Shown here one piece after another: positions 33,528 through 42,381 of a stretch of 58,371 nt of DNA. The position numbers were made by a program, and so were the translations under genes. Each line of letters begins with the position of its first letter. Position 1 is the stretch's first letter. The stretch comes from SHZI01 sp032122615 (GTDB taxonomy: Bacteria; Pseudomonadota; Gammaproteobacteria; Steroidobacterales; GCA-2729495), in contig JAQBGF010000044.1 of assembly GCA_032122615.1 (NCBI GenBank), forward strand, positions 1 to 58,371, read 5' to 3'. The notes under the pieces were generated by a model. It saw nothing but the letters and a program-made list of their open reading frames with translations, ran no database searches and was not told the DNA's origin.

Positions 33528-33791
33528 ATGGTTACTATCCGTTTGTCCCGCGGAGGCGCCAAGGGGCGGCCCTTCTACCACGTCGTCGTCAGCGACTCGC
33601 GGCGTCCCAGAGATGGCCGCTATATCGAGCGCCTGGGTTTTTTCAGTCCGATGGCCAAGGCCACGGAGGAGCGGCTCCGGCTTGATCTGGGGCGTTACGA
33701 TTACTGGGTGGGAGTCGGCGCGCAGACCTCGGATCGTGTTGCTTCCCTGGTGAAGGAGTCCCGTCAACTGGCTCCGGCGCAGGCGGCCTGA
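33528..33791 (+). CDS. rpsP: 30S ribosomal protein S16
   Basis: Early 30S assembly protein. It starts MVTIRLSRGGAKGRPFYHVV, with the family signature SRRPRDGRYIERLGFFSP and a C-terminal Ala/Gln tail. 87 aa. It is the first gene of the conserved rpsP-rimM-trmD-rplS operon, with an AAGGA ribosome site. Confidence 0.97.
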   Translation: MVTIRLSRGGAKGRPFYHVVVSDSRRPRDGRYIERLGFFSPMAKATEERLRLDLGRYDYWVGVGAQTSDRVASLVKESRQLAPAQAA

Positions 33792-33810
33792 GGCGGCTTG
33801 CGGAACGAGC

Positions 33811-34374
33811 CTGACTAAGCCCGCAGAACCACACGCGCGCGAGCCGGAAGGCCGGCGCGTCCCCATCGGCCGGATTTCCGGTGTGTTTGGAGTCCGGGGC
33901 TGGGTCAAGGTGTATTCCTACACCTCGCCCCGCGTGAACATCGTGCAGTACAGCCCCTGGCACGTGCGCCAGAATGGCGAGGAAGTGATCCGGCAGGTTA
34001 TGGCGGGTCGGGCCCACGGTGACGGGGTGGTTGTAGCCCTGGCCGGGATCGACAATCGGGACGCTGCGGAAACCCTGATTGGCGCCGAGATTGAAGTCGA
34101 CCGCGCCACGCTGGGCCCTGAACTGGGAGCGGACGCGGGTGGCCCGGCGGCGCAGAAAGAATTTTTCTGGGTTGACCTCCAGGGTATGGAGGTAAGGACC
34201 CGGACAGGTACCAGCCTTGGTTTTGTCGACCAGTTATTCGAAACCGGGGCAAATGACGTGATGATCGTCGTCGGCAGTGAGCGCCATCTGATTCCGTTTC
34301 TTTACGGGAGTGTGGTGGAGGCCATAGACGGCGATCTGCGTGTGATTACGGTGGATTGGGATACGGACTTTTGA
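33811..34374 (+). CDS. rimM: 16S rRNA processing protein RimM, non-standard start
   Basis: 30S maturation factor that binds S19. The PRC-barrel C-terminal half (FFWVDLQGMEV, GANDVMIVV, LIPFL, then VDWD) and the N-terminal RimM domain (GVFGVRGWVKVYSY) are clear. RimM proteins need a strand before this segment, and the matching residues VPIGRISG are encoded just upstream, but the frame there has no ATG, GTG or TTG. The first in-frame candidate is CTG 33811 (187 aa). GTG 33883 is the first conventional start but would remove the first strand. I list the CTG version as an inference. The gene lies 19 bases after rpsP. Confidence 0.85.
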   Translation: MTKPAEPHAREPEGRRVPIGRISGVFGVRGWVKVYSYTSPRVNIVQYSPWHVRQNGEEVIRQVMAGRAHGDGVVVALAGIDNRDAAETLIGAEIEVDRATLGPELGADAGGPAAQKEFFWVDLQGMEVRTRTGTSLGFVDQLFETGANDVMIVVGSERHLIPFLYGSVVEAIDGDLRVITVDWDTDF

Positions 34375-34375
34375 C

Positions 34376-35110
34376 GTGGACGTGGCGGTGGTATCGCTTT
34401 TCCCCGAGATGTTTGCGCCGTTGGCGCAGTGCGGGGTCGTTGGACGGGCAATTCGCGGGAATCTGGCCCGGATAATCCTGGTCGATCCGCGCTCTTTCGC
34501 TAAGGACGTGCACGGTACGGTAGACGACAGGCCCTACGGCGGCGGGCCGGGAATGGTGATCCGGGTGGAGCCTTTTGCGACAGCGATAAACGCTGCATGC
34601 GCAAAGGTTCCCGCCGGCAGTCCGGTGGTCTTTTTGAGTCCGCAGGGCAGGCCCTTCGACCAGGCGACGGCGATGCGCTACGCATGCCTGCCAGGAATCG
34701 TACTGGTTGCGGGCCGCTACGAAGGTTTTGACGAACGCCTGATCGAGACGCTGGCAGACGAGGAGATTTCCGTCGGCGATTTTGTCATGAGCGGCGGAGA
34801 GGTCGCCGCCATGGCAGTTGTGGATGCGACTCTTAGGCTGCGTCCCGGTGTCCTGGGCGACGAACGATCGGCAGAGGAGGAATCCTTTGCCACTGGTTTG
34901 CTGGACTATCCGCACTACACGCGGCCCGAGATTGCCGATGGCAGGCCTGTGCCGCGCGTCTTGCTGGAGGGTAATCACGAGGCCATACGGCGCTGGCGGC
35001 GCAAGCAGGCATTGGGACGCACCAGCTTGCGGCGTCCCGATCTGCTGGGGAATAAAGACCTCAGCGACGAGGATCGCCGCTTGCTCGACGAGTTTTGCGC
35101 GGAGCAGTAG
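34376..35110 (+). CDS. trmD: tRNA (guanine-37 N1) methyltransferase
   Basis: SAM-dependent enzyme making m1G37 to prevent +1 frameshifting. The trefoil-knot SAM site appears as FLSPQGRPF, VAGRYEGFDERLIE and SVGDFVMSGGE. The N-terminal substrate loop VDDRPYGGGPGMV and the C-terminal DYPHYTRPE are conserved. Start GTG 34376, 1 base after the rimM stop. 244 aa. Confidence 0.97.
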   Translation: MDVAVVSLFPEMFAPLAQCGVVGRAIRGNLARIILVDPRSFAKDVHGTVDDRPYGGGPGMVIRVEPFATAINAACAKVPAGSPVVFLSPQGRPFDQATAMRYACLPGIVLVAGRYEGFDERLIETLADEEISVGDFVMSGGEVAAMAVVDATLRLRPGVLGDERSAEEESFATGLLDYPHYTRPEIADGRPVPRVLLEGNHEAIRRWRRKQALGRTSLRRPDLLGNKDLSDEDRRLLDEFCAEQ

Positions 35111-35181
35111 ACGACTTGATGACCGGTCATTGCGCTGACCGGATGGCAACTTCAGTTACTGAACATTTGGAATATTTAGAC

Positions 35182-35526
35182 ATGGCAAACATCATTGAAA
35201 AACTTGAAGCTGAAGCCCTGAAGACCGACATACCGGATTTCGCCCCCGGGGATACCGTGGTGGTCCAGGTTCGCGTCAAGGAAGGCACTCGGGAGCGTCT
35301 TCAGGCCTACGAGGGCGTCGTCATCGCACGCCGGAACAGAGGCCTGAATTCGTCCTTCACGGTACGAAAGATTTCCCACGGTGAAGGTGTCGAGCGCGTG
35401 TTCCCGCTGCACAGCCCAACGGTTGCCGAGATCAAGGTGAAGCGTCGTGGCGACGTTCGGCGCGCCAAGCTTTACTTCCTGCGCGATCGCAGCGGCAAGT
35501 CTGCCCGGATACGCGAGAAGGTCTGA
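35182..35526 (+). CDS. rplS: 50S ribosomal protein L19
   Basis: Located at the 30S-50S interface. ATG 35182 starts MANIIEKLEAEALKTDIPDF. The family signature GVVIARRNRGLNSSFTVRKI and the C-terminal RRAKLYFLRDRSGKSARI end complete a 114-aa protein. It closes the rpsP operon, 71 bases after trmD. Confidence 0.97.
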   Translation: MANIIEKLEAEALKTDIPDFAPGDTVVVQVRVKEGTRERLQAYEGVVIARRNRGLNSSFTVRKISHGEGVERVFPLHSPTVAEIKVKRRGDVRRAKLYFLRDRSGKSARIREKV

Positions 35527-35595
35527 TTCGCCGGGGCGAGGGTGATGGGAATCCTGCCGGTGTCACCTCGGCACCACGTGTGGTGGGGCGTGGGA

Positions 35596-36450
35596 ATGGC
35601 GCTGCGGACCCTGACACTCGGCCTGGTGGGTGTCTCGGCCCTGGCTGGTTGTGCCAGCGTGGCCGGTTCTGCGGCGGGAAATCTGGCCGATGACCTTTCC
35701 GCCGCGATTCTGAACCAGGACGATCCCGAACTGGTTCGCGATAGTCTGCCGGCCTATCTCCTGTTGCTGGATTCCCTGGCTGCCAATCCCGATGCGGGGC
35801 CTGCCGTTCTGGGTGCGGCCGCTCGCCTTTACGCGGCCTATGCGATTGCCTTCGTTGATGACCCCGGTCGCGCCGCGACACTTGCCGGACGGGCACGCGC
35901 CTATGGCACCCGGGCTGCCTGCGCTGCCAATCGGCGAACCTGTGATCTGGAGGGCTTGCCATTTGCCGACTTCACGGCCCGTCTGGATCGTGTAAAGCCC
36001 GGACAGGCCGGAGCGCTCTTCAGCTACGCGGTGGGATCGCTTGCCTATGTCCGGACCCACAGCGACGACTGGCAGGCGATTGCCGACCTGCCAAAAATTG
36101 AGGCAGTCCTGACGCGTCTTCTGGTGATTGGCGACGCTGCTGACGCCGGAACCGTAAATACCTACCTCGGCATACTGAACACGCTGCGGCCCCCCGCGCT
36201 GGGTGGGCAACCTGAAGTTGGCCGGTCGTACTTTGAAAAAGCGGTCGAGCTGACCGGGGGGAGGGATCTCAGTGTGCTCGTGGAGTACGCTCGCGGTTAC
36301 GCGCGCCTGGTCTACGATCGCGAATTGCACGATTCACTGTTGAATCGGGTGCTGGTGGCAGATCCACGCCAGAGTGGCTATACGCTGCTGAATACGCTGG
36401 CGCAGAGGCAGGCAGCCGAGCTGCTGGCGTCGGCCAACGACTACTTCTAG
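35596..36450 (+). CDS. TRAP transporter T-component lipoprotein (TatT-like)
   Basis: A lipoprotein whose signal ends in SALAGC (lipobox), followed by an all-helical body with Ala-rich TPR-like repeats (PDAGPAVLGAAARLYAAYA, then a tail with YEKAVELTGG-like SYFEKAVELTGG). This matches the TRAP T-component family, described in Treponema as TatT, which forms a periplasmic partner of a TRAP binding protein. The next three genes are TRAP P, Q and M parts, which supports the call. ATG 35596 gives the best signal peptide; GTG 35542 and ATG 35545 are also in frame. Confidence 0.82.
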   Translation: MALRTLTLGLVGVSALAGCASVAGSAAGNLADDLSAAILNQDDPELVRDSLPAYLLLLDSLAANPDAGPAVLGAAARLYAAYAIAFVDDPGRAATLAGRARAYGTRAACAANRRTCDLEGLPFADFTARLDRVKPGQAGALFSYAVGSLAYVRTHSDDWQAIADLPKIEAVLTRLLVIGDAADAGTVNTYLGILNTLRPPALGGQPEVGRSYFEKAVELTGGRDLSVLVEYARGYARLVYDRELHDSLLNRVLVADPRQSGYTLLNTLAQRQAAELLASANDYF

Positions 36451-36455
36451 AACCA

Positions 36456-36486
36456 TCGACCCATGAGAGCCCTCGACCCATGAGAG
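36456..36486 (+). repeat. 17-bp period tandem repeat before the TRAP binding-protein gene
   Basis: TCGACCCATGAGAG occurs at 36456-36469 and again at 36473-36486 with CCC between, so a unit of 17 bases is duplicated. It fills nearly the whole 48-base gap between the T-component stop and the binding-protein ATG. Each copy contains an ATG followed by GAGAG. Confidence 0.85.
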
Positions 36487-36498
36487 GATGAGCCGCTG

Positions 36499-37533
36499 AT
36501 GTTGTGTATTCGCATGCTGCCGCTCGCCAGCCTGATCCTGCTGGCCGTCATGCCGTTCAAGCTCCAGGCGGCTGATCTCAAGATCGCCGCGGTGGCCCCG
36601 GAAGGCTCGAGCTGGATGAAGGACCTGCGCGCTGCAGGGCTGCAAATCCGCGACCGGACCGGTGGCCGGGTCAATCTCAAGTTCTACGGTGGCGGTATCC
36701 AGGGCAACGACAAGAAGGTGTTGCGCAAGATTCGCATCGGACAGTTACAAGGCGGCGTATTTACCTCGAACGGACTGGAAGAGCGTTACCCGGACATCCT
36801 TCTCTATGGTCTGCCCATGCTGTTCAATTCCCAGGACGAGGTGGACTACGTCCGACAGAAAATGGACGCGCAGCTCGCCGCCGGCCTGGAGAAAGCAGGT
36901 TTCATTTCCTACGGCTTTGCGGGGGGCGGCTTCGCCTACTTCATGACCGGCACGCCGGTGACGGGTCTCGCGGACCTGCGGGGCCAGAAGATCTGGGTGC
37001 CCGAGGGTGACCAGACCAGCTATGTCGCCATGGAGGCCCTGCGACTGACGCCCGTGATATTGCCAATTACCGACGTCCTGACCGGACTGCAGACCGGCCT
37101 GCTGGACATCGTGGCAGCGCCACCGGTCGGCGCCGTTGTCCTGCAGTGGTACACCAAGACCAAATATGTCACCCGCCAACCCCTCAGTTACACGATGGGT
37201 GTGCTCGTGATCGACCAGCAGGCGCTTGGGAAAGTGACGGCAGCCGACCGGGACGTACTCCGTGAGGTTCTGTCAGCGGTCTATGCCCGGTTCGACGTGC
37301 AAAACCGCATTGACAATGCCAAGGCCGAGGAGGCGCTGGTGGCCAATGGCCTGACCTTTGTTGCGCCCAACGCGGCGGAAATTCCCGAGTGGCGGGCCGC
37401 AATTGCCACGGCTATCGACGGTTTGACCGCCAAGGGTATGTTTTCCGCCGGGCTGCTGGCGGAACTCAATGGGCATCTGGAGGACTTCCGCAGGGGACAC
37501 AGTGCCGAGGCCGCGCCGGAACGCGGTCCGTGA
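36499..37533 (+). CDS. TRAP transporter substrate-binding protein (DctP/TatP family)
   Basis: Periplasmic receptor of a TRAP system. A signal peptide (about 1-25, cleaved near LQA/AD) precedes the DctP fold: APEGSSWMKDL, GRVNLKFYGGG, then IQGNDKKVLRKIRIGQLQGG and the inter-domain region LRGQKIWVPEGDQ. The ligand-contact Arg common in carboxylate-binding DctP proteins is not obvious here, so the substrate is open. 344 aa. The gene sits between the T- and Q-component genes and overlaps the latter by GTGA. Confidence 0.9.
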   Translation: MLCIRMLPLASLILLAVMPFKLQAADLKIAAVAPEGSSWMKDLRAAGLQIRDRTGGRVNLKFYGGGIQGNDKKVLRKIRIGQLQGGVFTSNGLEERYPDILLYGLPMLFNSQDEVDYVRQKMDAQLAAGLEKAGFISYGFAGGGFAYFMTGTPVTGLADLRGQKIWVPEGDQTSYVAMEALRLTPVILPITDVLTGLQTGLLDIVAAPPVGAVVLQWYTKTKYVTRQPLSYTMGVLVIDQQALGKVTAADRDVLREVLSAVYARFDVQNRIDNAKAEEALVANGLTFVAPNAAEIPEWRAAIATAIDGLTAKGMFSAGLLAELNGHLEDFRRGHSAEAAPERGP

Positions 37534-38054
37534 GTGAGTCCGGGCCGCCGGCTGAGGCCAGCAGCCGCGCCGAGCGCCTCGGTCGCCAGCTGGAGAACGT
37601 GCTGCTCGGCATTGTCCTCTTCGCCATGATCGGCCTGGCGGCAGCCCAGGTGCTGTTGCGTGGCTATTTGGGCAGCAGTCTCGCCTGGGCCGATGAAGCC
37701 CTTCGGCTCCTGGTGCTGTGGTCTGCAATGCTCGGGGCCGTTGCAGCCACCAGGGATAACGTGCATTTGCGCATTGACCTGCTGTCGCGGTTTCTCCCCA
37801 CCGTCTGGCAGCGCGCAACGGCCGTGCTCGTGGATGTATTCGCCGCCAGCGTGTCGGCCCTGCTTGCGTGGTACTCCTGGCGCTTTGTTGCCGAGACCCG
37901 CGAATACGGGGACCAGGTGCTGGGCAACTGGCCGGCCTGGCCGTTTCAGGCTGTTCTGCCGGCCGCGTTCGCCCTTATAGCGTACCGGTACGTGCTCGGG
38001 TTGCCACGGCACTTCCGCCGGCGGAATGCATCAGCGCCGGCGGAATCGTCATGA
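37530..38054 (+). CDS. TRAP transporter small permease (DctQ family)
   Basis: Four-span small membrane subunit that joins DctM. Spans are near residues 24-45, 57-75, 95-120 and 138-160, with the DctQ hallmark WADEALRLLVLWSAMLGA near the second. I chose GTG 37530, overlapping the binding-protein stop (174 aa); the longer frame upstream is spurious. It overlaps the DctM gene by ATGA. Confidence 0.9.
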   Translation: MSESGPPAEASSRAERLGRQLENVLLGIVLFAMIGLAAAQVLLRGYLGSSLAWADEALRLLVLWSAMLGAVAATRDNVHLRIDLLSRFLPTVWQRATAVLVDVFAASVSALLAWYSWRFVAETREYGDQVLGNWPAWPFQAVLPAAFALIAYRYVLGLPRHFRRRNASAPAESS

Positions 38055-39310
38055 TCCTGACCAGTCTGCTGTTAATACTCATGGCCCTGCTTGGGGCGCC
38101 GTTATTCGCGATTATTGGCGCCGGCGCGTTGCTTGGTTATGCACGCTCCGATGTGGATCTGACGGCTGTCCCGATCGAAATTTTCGGCATCGCAGAGACG
38201 CCGATCCTGCTGGCCATTCCGTTATTCACATTTGCCGGGTATGTGCTCAGCGAAAGCCAGGCGGCAGCACGCCTGGTGCGGCTCAGTTCAGCGCTGCTCG
38301 GCTGGTTGCCGGGCGGGCTGGCGATCGTGGCCGTGGCCACCTGCTCGCTGTTTACAGCGTTTACGGGCGGGTCCGGCGTCACGATCATCGCGATCGGCGC
38401 GCTGCTGTATCCAGCGCTCGTTCAGGCTGGCTATAGCGAGCGCTTCACGCTCGGTCTGGTGACGTCATCGGGCAGTCTCGGCCTGCTTTTTGCCCCATCG
38501 CTGCCGCTGATCATTTACGGGATCATCGCCGAGGTCTCCATCGACTCGCTATTCGTGGCGGGTGTGGTGCCTGGCATCCTCATGATGCTGGTCCTCGCCG
38601 GCTTCTGTGTGTGGCGCAATCGGGAAACCCGGCGGCCACTGGCAGACTTTTCCTGGGGCGAGGTTCGCACCGCCATTCGGGAGTCCATCTGGGAATTGCC
38701 CCTGCCCGTGGTGGTCTTGGGCGGGATCTACAGCGGCTTTTTTGCGGTGTCGGAGGCGGCTGCGGTCACCGTCGTTTACGTGCTCGTTGCGGAGTTGCTG
38801 GTCTACCGCGAGGTGCCGCTCAGTCGTCTGCCGATAATCATCCGGAACTCAATGGTGCTGGTGGGCGGTATCCTCCTCATTCTGGGTATCTCGCTCGCCT
38901 CAACCAACTACATGATCGATGCCCAGGTGCCCCAGCAGCTGATCGCAATCGTCACGCACTACATCTCGGATCAGACCAGTTTCCTCCTGCTCCTGGTCGG
39001 CTTCCTGATGCTGATCGGGTGCATCCTGCATATCTATTCGGCCCTGGTACTTGTGGTTCCCCTGATATTGCCCGTGGCGGCACAGTACGAGGTGGATCCG
39101 GTTCATCTTGGGATCATTTTTGTAGCCACGATGGAGCTCGGTTATCTTCTGCCCCCGATCGGCCTCAATCTGTATATCTCGAGCTTCCGTTTCAAGCGTC
39201 CGGTCCTCGAGGTCTGTATTGCCACGTTTCCGTTCATGCTGATTCTGCTCGGTGCTGTCCTGCTGATAACGTTCTTTCCGGCCTTGTCCCTGTTTTTCCT
39301 GCGAGAGTAG
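38051..39310 (+). CDS. TRAP transporter large permease (DctM family)
   Basis: Ion-coupled transport subunit with about 12 membrane spans, typical Gly-rich segments such as FTGGSGVTIIAIGALLYPAL and SGSLGLLFAPSLPLIIYG, and the second half repeat ending in ELGYLLPPIGLNLYI. 419 aa from ATG 38051. Shares ATGA overlap with the Q subunit, so P, Q and M are made together. The dehydrogenase-like lipoprotein gene follows after 14 bases. Confidence 0.93.
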   Translation: MILTSLLLILMALLGAPLFAIIGAGALLGYARSDVDLTAVPIEIFGIAETPILLAIPLFTFAGYVLSESQAAARLVRLSSALLGWLPGGLAIVAVATCSLFTAFTGGSGVTIIAIGALLYPALVQAGYSERFTLGLVTSSGSLGLLFAPSLPLIIYGIIAEVSIDSLFVAGVVPGILMMLVLAGFCVWRNRETRRPLADFSWGEVRTAIRESIWELPLPVVVLGGIYSGFFAVSEAAAVTVVYVLVAELLVYREVPLSRLPIIIRNSMVLVGGILLILGISLASTNYMIDAQVPQQLIAIVTHYISDQTSFLLLLVGFLMLIGCILHIYSALVLVVPLILPVAAQYEVDPVHLGIIFVATMELGYLLPPIGLNLYISSFRFKRPVLEVCIATFPFMLILLGAVLLITFFPALSLFFLRE

Positions 39311-39324
39311 CCACGGAGAGCAAA

Positions 39325-40443
39325 ATGATGATCCGCACACTGGTTCTGCTGACGGCTACCTTCATGGCGTCGGGTTGTGCGGGCGGCGCACTGGCGGTTC
39401 CGCCCGGCAAGCCAGCCGATTTTCTTCGGGTGCCGGCGGGGTTTCACGCCGAAATCCTGATCGAGAACGTGCCAAACGCCCGTTCCATGGCGCTCGGTGA
39501 GCGCGGCACGCTGTTCGTTGGCACCCGTTCAAAGGGCACCGTCTATGCCGTTCGGAACGCCCTCGGTGCCGATCCGGTTGTGATGAAGTTTGCAGAGGGC
39601 CTCCGCATGCCGAACGGCGTGGCCCTCTACGACGGGGCGCTCTATGTCGCTGAACAGAAGCGCCTGATTCGCTTCCCCGATGCCGAGGCAAACGTGGGCA
39701 ATTCGCCCGTGCCTGAAGTGATTGATCCGGCTCTGCCGTTCAAGGGGCCGCTCCATTCCTGGAAGTATCTTGCCGTGGGGCCCGACAACAAGCTGTACGT
39801 TCCGATCGGCGCGCCATGCAACGTATGCGAAGAGCCGGGCTTCGGCGTGATCCTGCGGATGAATCCCGACGGCAGCGGCCGCGAAGTGTATGCCTCCGGC
39901 ATCCGCAACTCAGTCGGCTTTACCTGGCACCCGGCGTCGAAGGAACTCTGGTTTACTGATAACGGGCGCGACATGCTGGGCGACGACATCCCGCCGTGCG
40001 AGCTGAATCGTGCCCCGCAGGCGGGCCTCGATTTCGGCTTTCCCTACTGTCACGGGGGTACGATCGCGGATCCGAAGTTCGGCTCGGCCGGCAGCTGTAG
40101 CGAAGCAGTGGCACCGGTCCAGAACCTCGGGCCCCATGTGTCGCCGCTCGCCGTCCGGTTTTACACGGGTAAGATGTTTCCGCCCGAATATCGTGGCCAG
40201 GTGCTCATTGCGGAACACGGCTCATGGAATCGCAGCAAGGAAGCCGGTAAAACGGGCTACCGCATCAGCCTGGTACGGCTAAAGGGCAATCAGGCCGTGG
40301 CCTACGAAACATTTATCGAGGGTTGGCTGGATGGCGATGTTGTGCAGGGCAGGCCGGTTGACCTGCTCGTGGCGCCGGACGGTTCGTTGCTGGTGAGCGA
40401 CGACCAGCGCGGCGTGATCTACCGGATCAGTTACAAGAGTTAG
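39325..40443 (+). CDS. PQQ-dependent sugar dehydrogenase-like lipoprotein (sorbosone dehydrogenase family)
   Basis: A lipoprotein signal ends in MASGC (C near residue 18). The remaining 350 residues form a beta-propeller like soluble glucose or sorbosone dehydrogenases: PAGFHAEILIENVPNARSMALG, RMPNGVALYDGALYVAE, VGPDNKLYVPIGAPCNVCEE, ASGIRNSVGFTWHP, LWFTDNGRDMLGDD and LIAEHGSWNRS. Whether PQQ binds, and the substrate, cannot be settled from sequence. It lies 14 bases after the DctM gene (ribosome site GGAGAG), so it is probably in the TRAP operon and may act on the imported compound. Confidence 0.85.
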   Translation: MMIRTLVLLTATFMASGCAGGALAVPPGKPADFLRVPAGFHAEILIENVPNARSMALGERGTLFVGTRSKGTVYAVRNALGADPVVMKFAEGLRMPNGVALYDGALYVAEQKRLIRFPDAEANVGNSPVPEVIDPALPFKGPLHSWKYLAVGPDNKLYVPIGAPCNVCEEPGFGVILRMNPDGSGREVYASGIRNSVGFTWHPASKELWFTDNGRDMLGDDIPPCELNRAPQAGLDFGFPYCHGGTIADPKFGSAGSCSEAVAPVQNLGPHVSPLAVRFYTGKMFPPEYRGQVLIAEHGSWNRSKEAGKTGYRISLVRLKGNQAVAYETFIEGWLDGDVVQGRPVDLLVAPDGSLLVSDDQRGVIYRISYKS

Positions 40444-42336
40444 ATGGGACCAGACGCCATGTTCATCATTCGCTTTTTCAGCCGGCTCCTGCGAGCCCTG
40501 TGGTATGGGCTCAACACGCTGCGCCGGGTCTTGCACCTGATCCTGCTCGTTGGGCTGTTCATCATCGTGCTGGCCGGGGTCGTGGGTCAGCCGGTGCCCG
40601 TGCCGTCATCGGCGGCTCTGGTCATTAATCCCACGGGCATGCTCGTGGAGCAGCTTGAAGGCAGCCCGCTGGATCGGGCCCTGGCCGACCTCAACAATCA
40701 GGCGCCGCCGCAAACGCTGTTGCGCGACGTCACCGACAGCCTGGAACGCGCTGCCGAAGACGATCGCATCAAAGCGGTCGTACTCGACCTCGACGGGCTC
40801 GACGGTGGCGGCCTGGCGAAGTTGCAGTCCATTGGCGACAAGGTGCAGCTGGTGCGGGACGCCGGCAAAAAGGTGATCGCGGTTGGCGGCGGTTATACCC
40901 GGGATCAGTACTACCTCGCCTCGCGAGCAGACGAAGTCATCATGCACGATCTGGGGCTCGTCTATCTGGAGGGCTACGAGTACTACCGGGTTTTCTTCAG
41001 GGGCGCCCTGGAAAAGCTCCGCATCGACCTGAATGTGTTCCGCGTCGGCGAGTTCAAGTCTTTCGTAGAGCCGTACATTCGCGACGACATGTCGGCGGAG
41101 GACCGCGAGGCCAGCAAGTTGTGGCTCGGCGGCCTTTGGGCGGCGTGGCAGCAGGACGTGGCAGCAGCCCGCAAGCTCAAGCCGGAAGCCCTGCAGTCCT
41201 ATGCCGATCAGTTCGCCGATCGGCTGGAAGCGGAGCAGGGCAATGGCGCACGGGCTGCGGTCGCCGCGGGCCTCGTCGACAAGCTCATGAGCAGGCCGGA
41301 GGTTGACGAATACCTGATAGAGCTCGTGGGCGAAAGCGAGACCGACGATGGCAGTTTCAGTGCGATCGACTTTCGCGCGTATGCGCAGGCCACCGGGATC
41401 GAGCAGCGCCTAAAGAACAGCCAGGACCGCAATGTGGCGATAATCGTCGCGTCTGGTGAGATTGTGGATGGCGAGGCGGCGCCCGGTGTTGTCGGCGGTG
41501 ACACCCTGGCGGCCGAAATCCGCGAAGCCCGGCTCGACGACGCGGTGGAGGCTGTGGTTCTGCGCATCGACAGCCCCGGCGGCAGCATGTTTGCCTCCGA
41601 AGTGATTCTTGACGAGATCGAGGCCCTGAAAGCGGAGGGCAAGCCGGTCGTTGCCTCAATGAGCAGCGTCGCCGCGTCCGGCGGCTACTACATTGCAATG
41701 CCGGCCGATGAGATCTGGGCCAGCAACACGACGATCACGGGGTCGATCGGCGTCGGTGCCCTGTTCCCGACGATCCAGCGCGGTCTCGACCAGCTTGGCG
41801 TGCACGTGGACGGCTTTGGCACCACGGCACTGGCCGGCCAGTTGCGTTTTGACCGGCCGCTTGGTGAGGATGCCCGGCGAGTGTTTACGGCCAGCGTCGA
41901 AGACGCCTACCGGATCTTTGTGGGCAAGGTAGCGAACGCGCGCGACCTGAGCTTTGAGAAGGCCGACGATATTGCCCGTGGCCGGGTCTGGATCGGCGCC
42001 GATGCGCTTAAGCGCGGTCTCGTGGACAACATTGGTGGTCTCGATGAGTCCGTAGCGGCAGCGGCGGCGCTCGCCGGACTGGAGGAGGGAAGCTACGGCC
42101 GGCGCTATTTCGAGCCGGACCAAACGTTCCTGCAACGCCTGGCCATAGAGCTGGCGGTGCGAGTCGTGCGAGCAGCCAATCGCCTGGGTGCTGGCTCATT
42201 CCTGGCTGGATTGCGGGGGGTGCGCGGCGGAATGGCAGGCAAAATGCTGACGCGGTTCGACCGGGAGCTGCAGTTGCTGTCGCGGTTCAACGACCCGCGC
42301 GGGATCTACTTTCACTGCTTGTGCGTGATCGAATAA
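40444..42336 (+). CDS. sppA: Signal peptide peptidase SppA, 67K type
   Basis: Inner-membrane serine protease that digests cleaved signal peptides. A hydrophobic anchor (about 30-48) precedes two tandem ClpP-like domains. The catalytic dyad is split between them as in E. coli: K205 (GEFKSF) and S412 (SVAASGGYY). 630 aa, close to E. coli (618). ATG 40444 directly follows the TAG of the previous gene; ATG 40459 is a shorter alternative that keeps the anchor. Confidence 0.94.
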   Translation: MGPDAMFIIRFFSRLLRALWYGLNTLRRVLHLILLVGLFIIVLAGVVGQPVPVPSSAALVINPTGMLVEQLEGSPLDRALADLNNQAPPQTLLRDVTDSLERAAEDDRIKAVVLDLDGLDGGGLAKLQSIGDKVQLVRDAGKKVIAVGGGYTRDQYYLASRADEVIMHDLGLVYLEGYEYYRVFFRGALEKLRIDLNVFRVGEFKSFVEPYIRDDMSAEDREASKLWLGGLWAAWQQDVAAARKLKPEALQSYADQFADRLEAEQGNGARAAVAAGLVDKLMSRPEVDEYLIELVGESETDDGSFSAIDFRAYAQATGIEQRLKNSQDRNVAIIVASGEIVDGEAAPGVVGGDTLAAEIREARLDDAVEAVVLRIDSPGGSMFASEVILDEIEALKAEGKPVVASMSSVAASGGYYIAMPADEIWASNTTITGSIGVGALFPTIQRGLDQLGVHVDGFGTTALAGQLRFDRPLGEDARRVFTASVEDAYRIFVGKVANARDLSFEKADDIARGRVWIGADALKRGLVDNIGGLDESVAAAAALAGLEEGSYGRRYFEPDQTFLQRLAIELAVRVVRAANRLGAGSFLAGLRGVRGGMAGKMLTRFDRELQLLSRFNDPRGIYFHCLCVIE

Positions 42337-42381
42337 CCGGGATTAACGCAGGTCCGGCCATATCGGTTCAGGCCGCGGCAG

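Noticed and set aside
38611..39324. N-terminal extension of the dehydrogenase-like gene through the DctM gene
   Set aside because: The extension overlaps DctM in another frame and ATG 39325 gives a perfect lipoprotein signal with a ribosome site.
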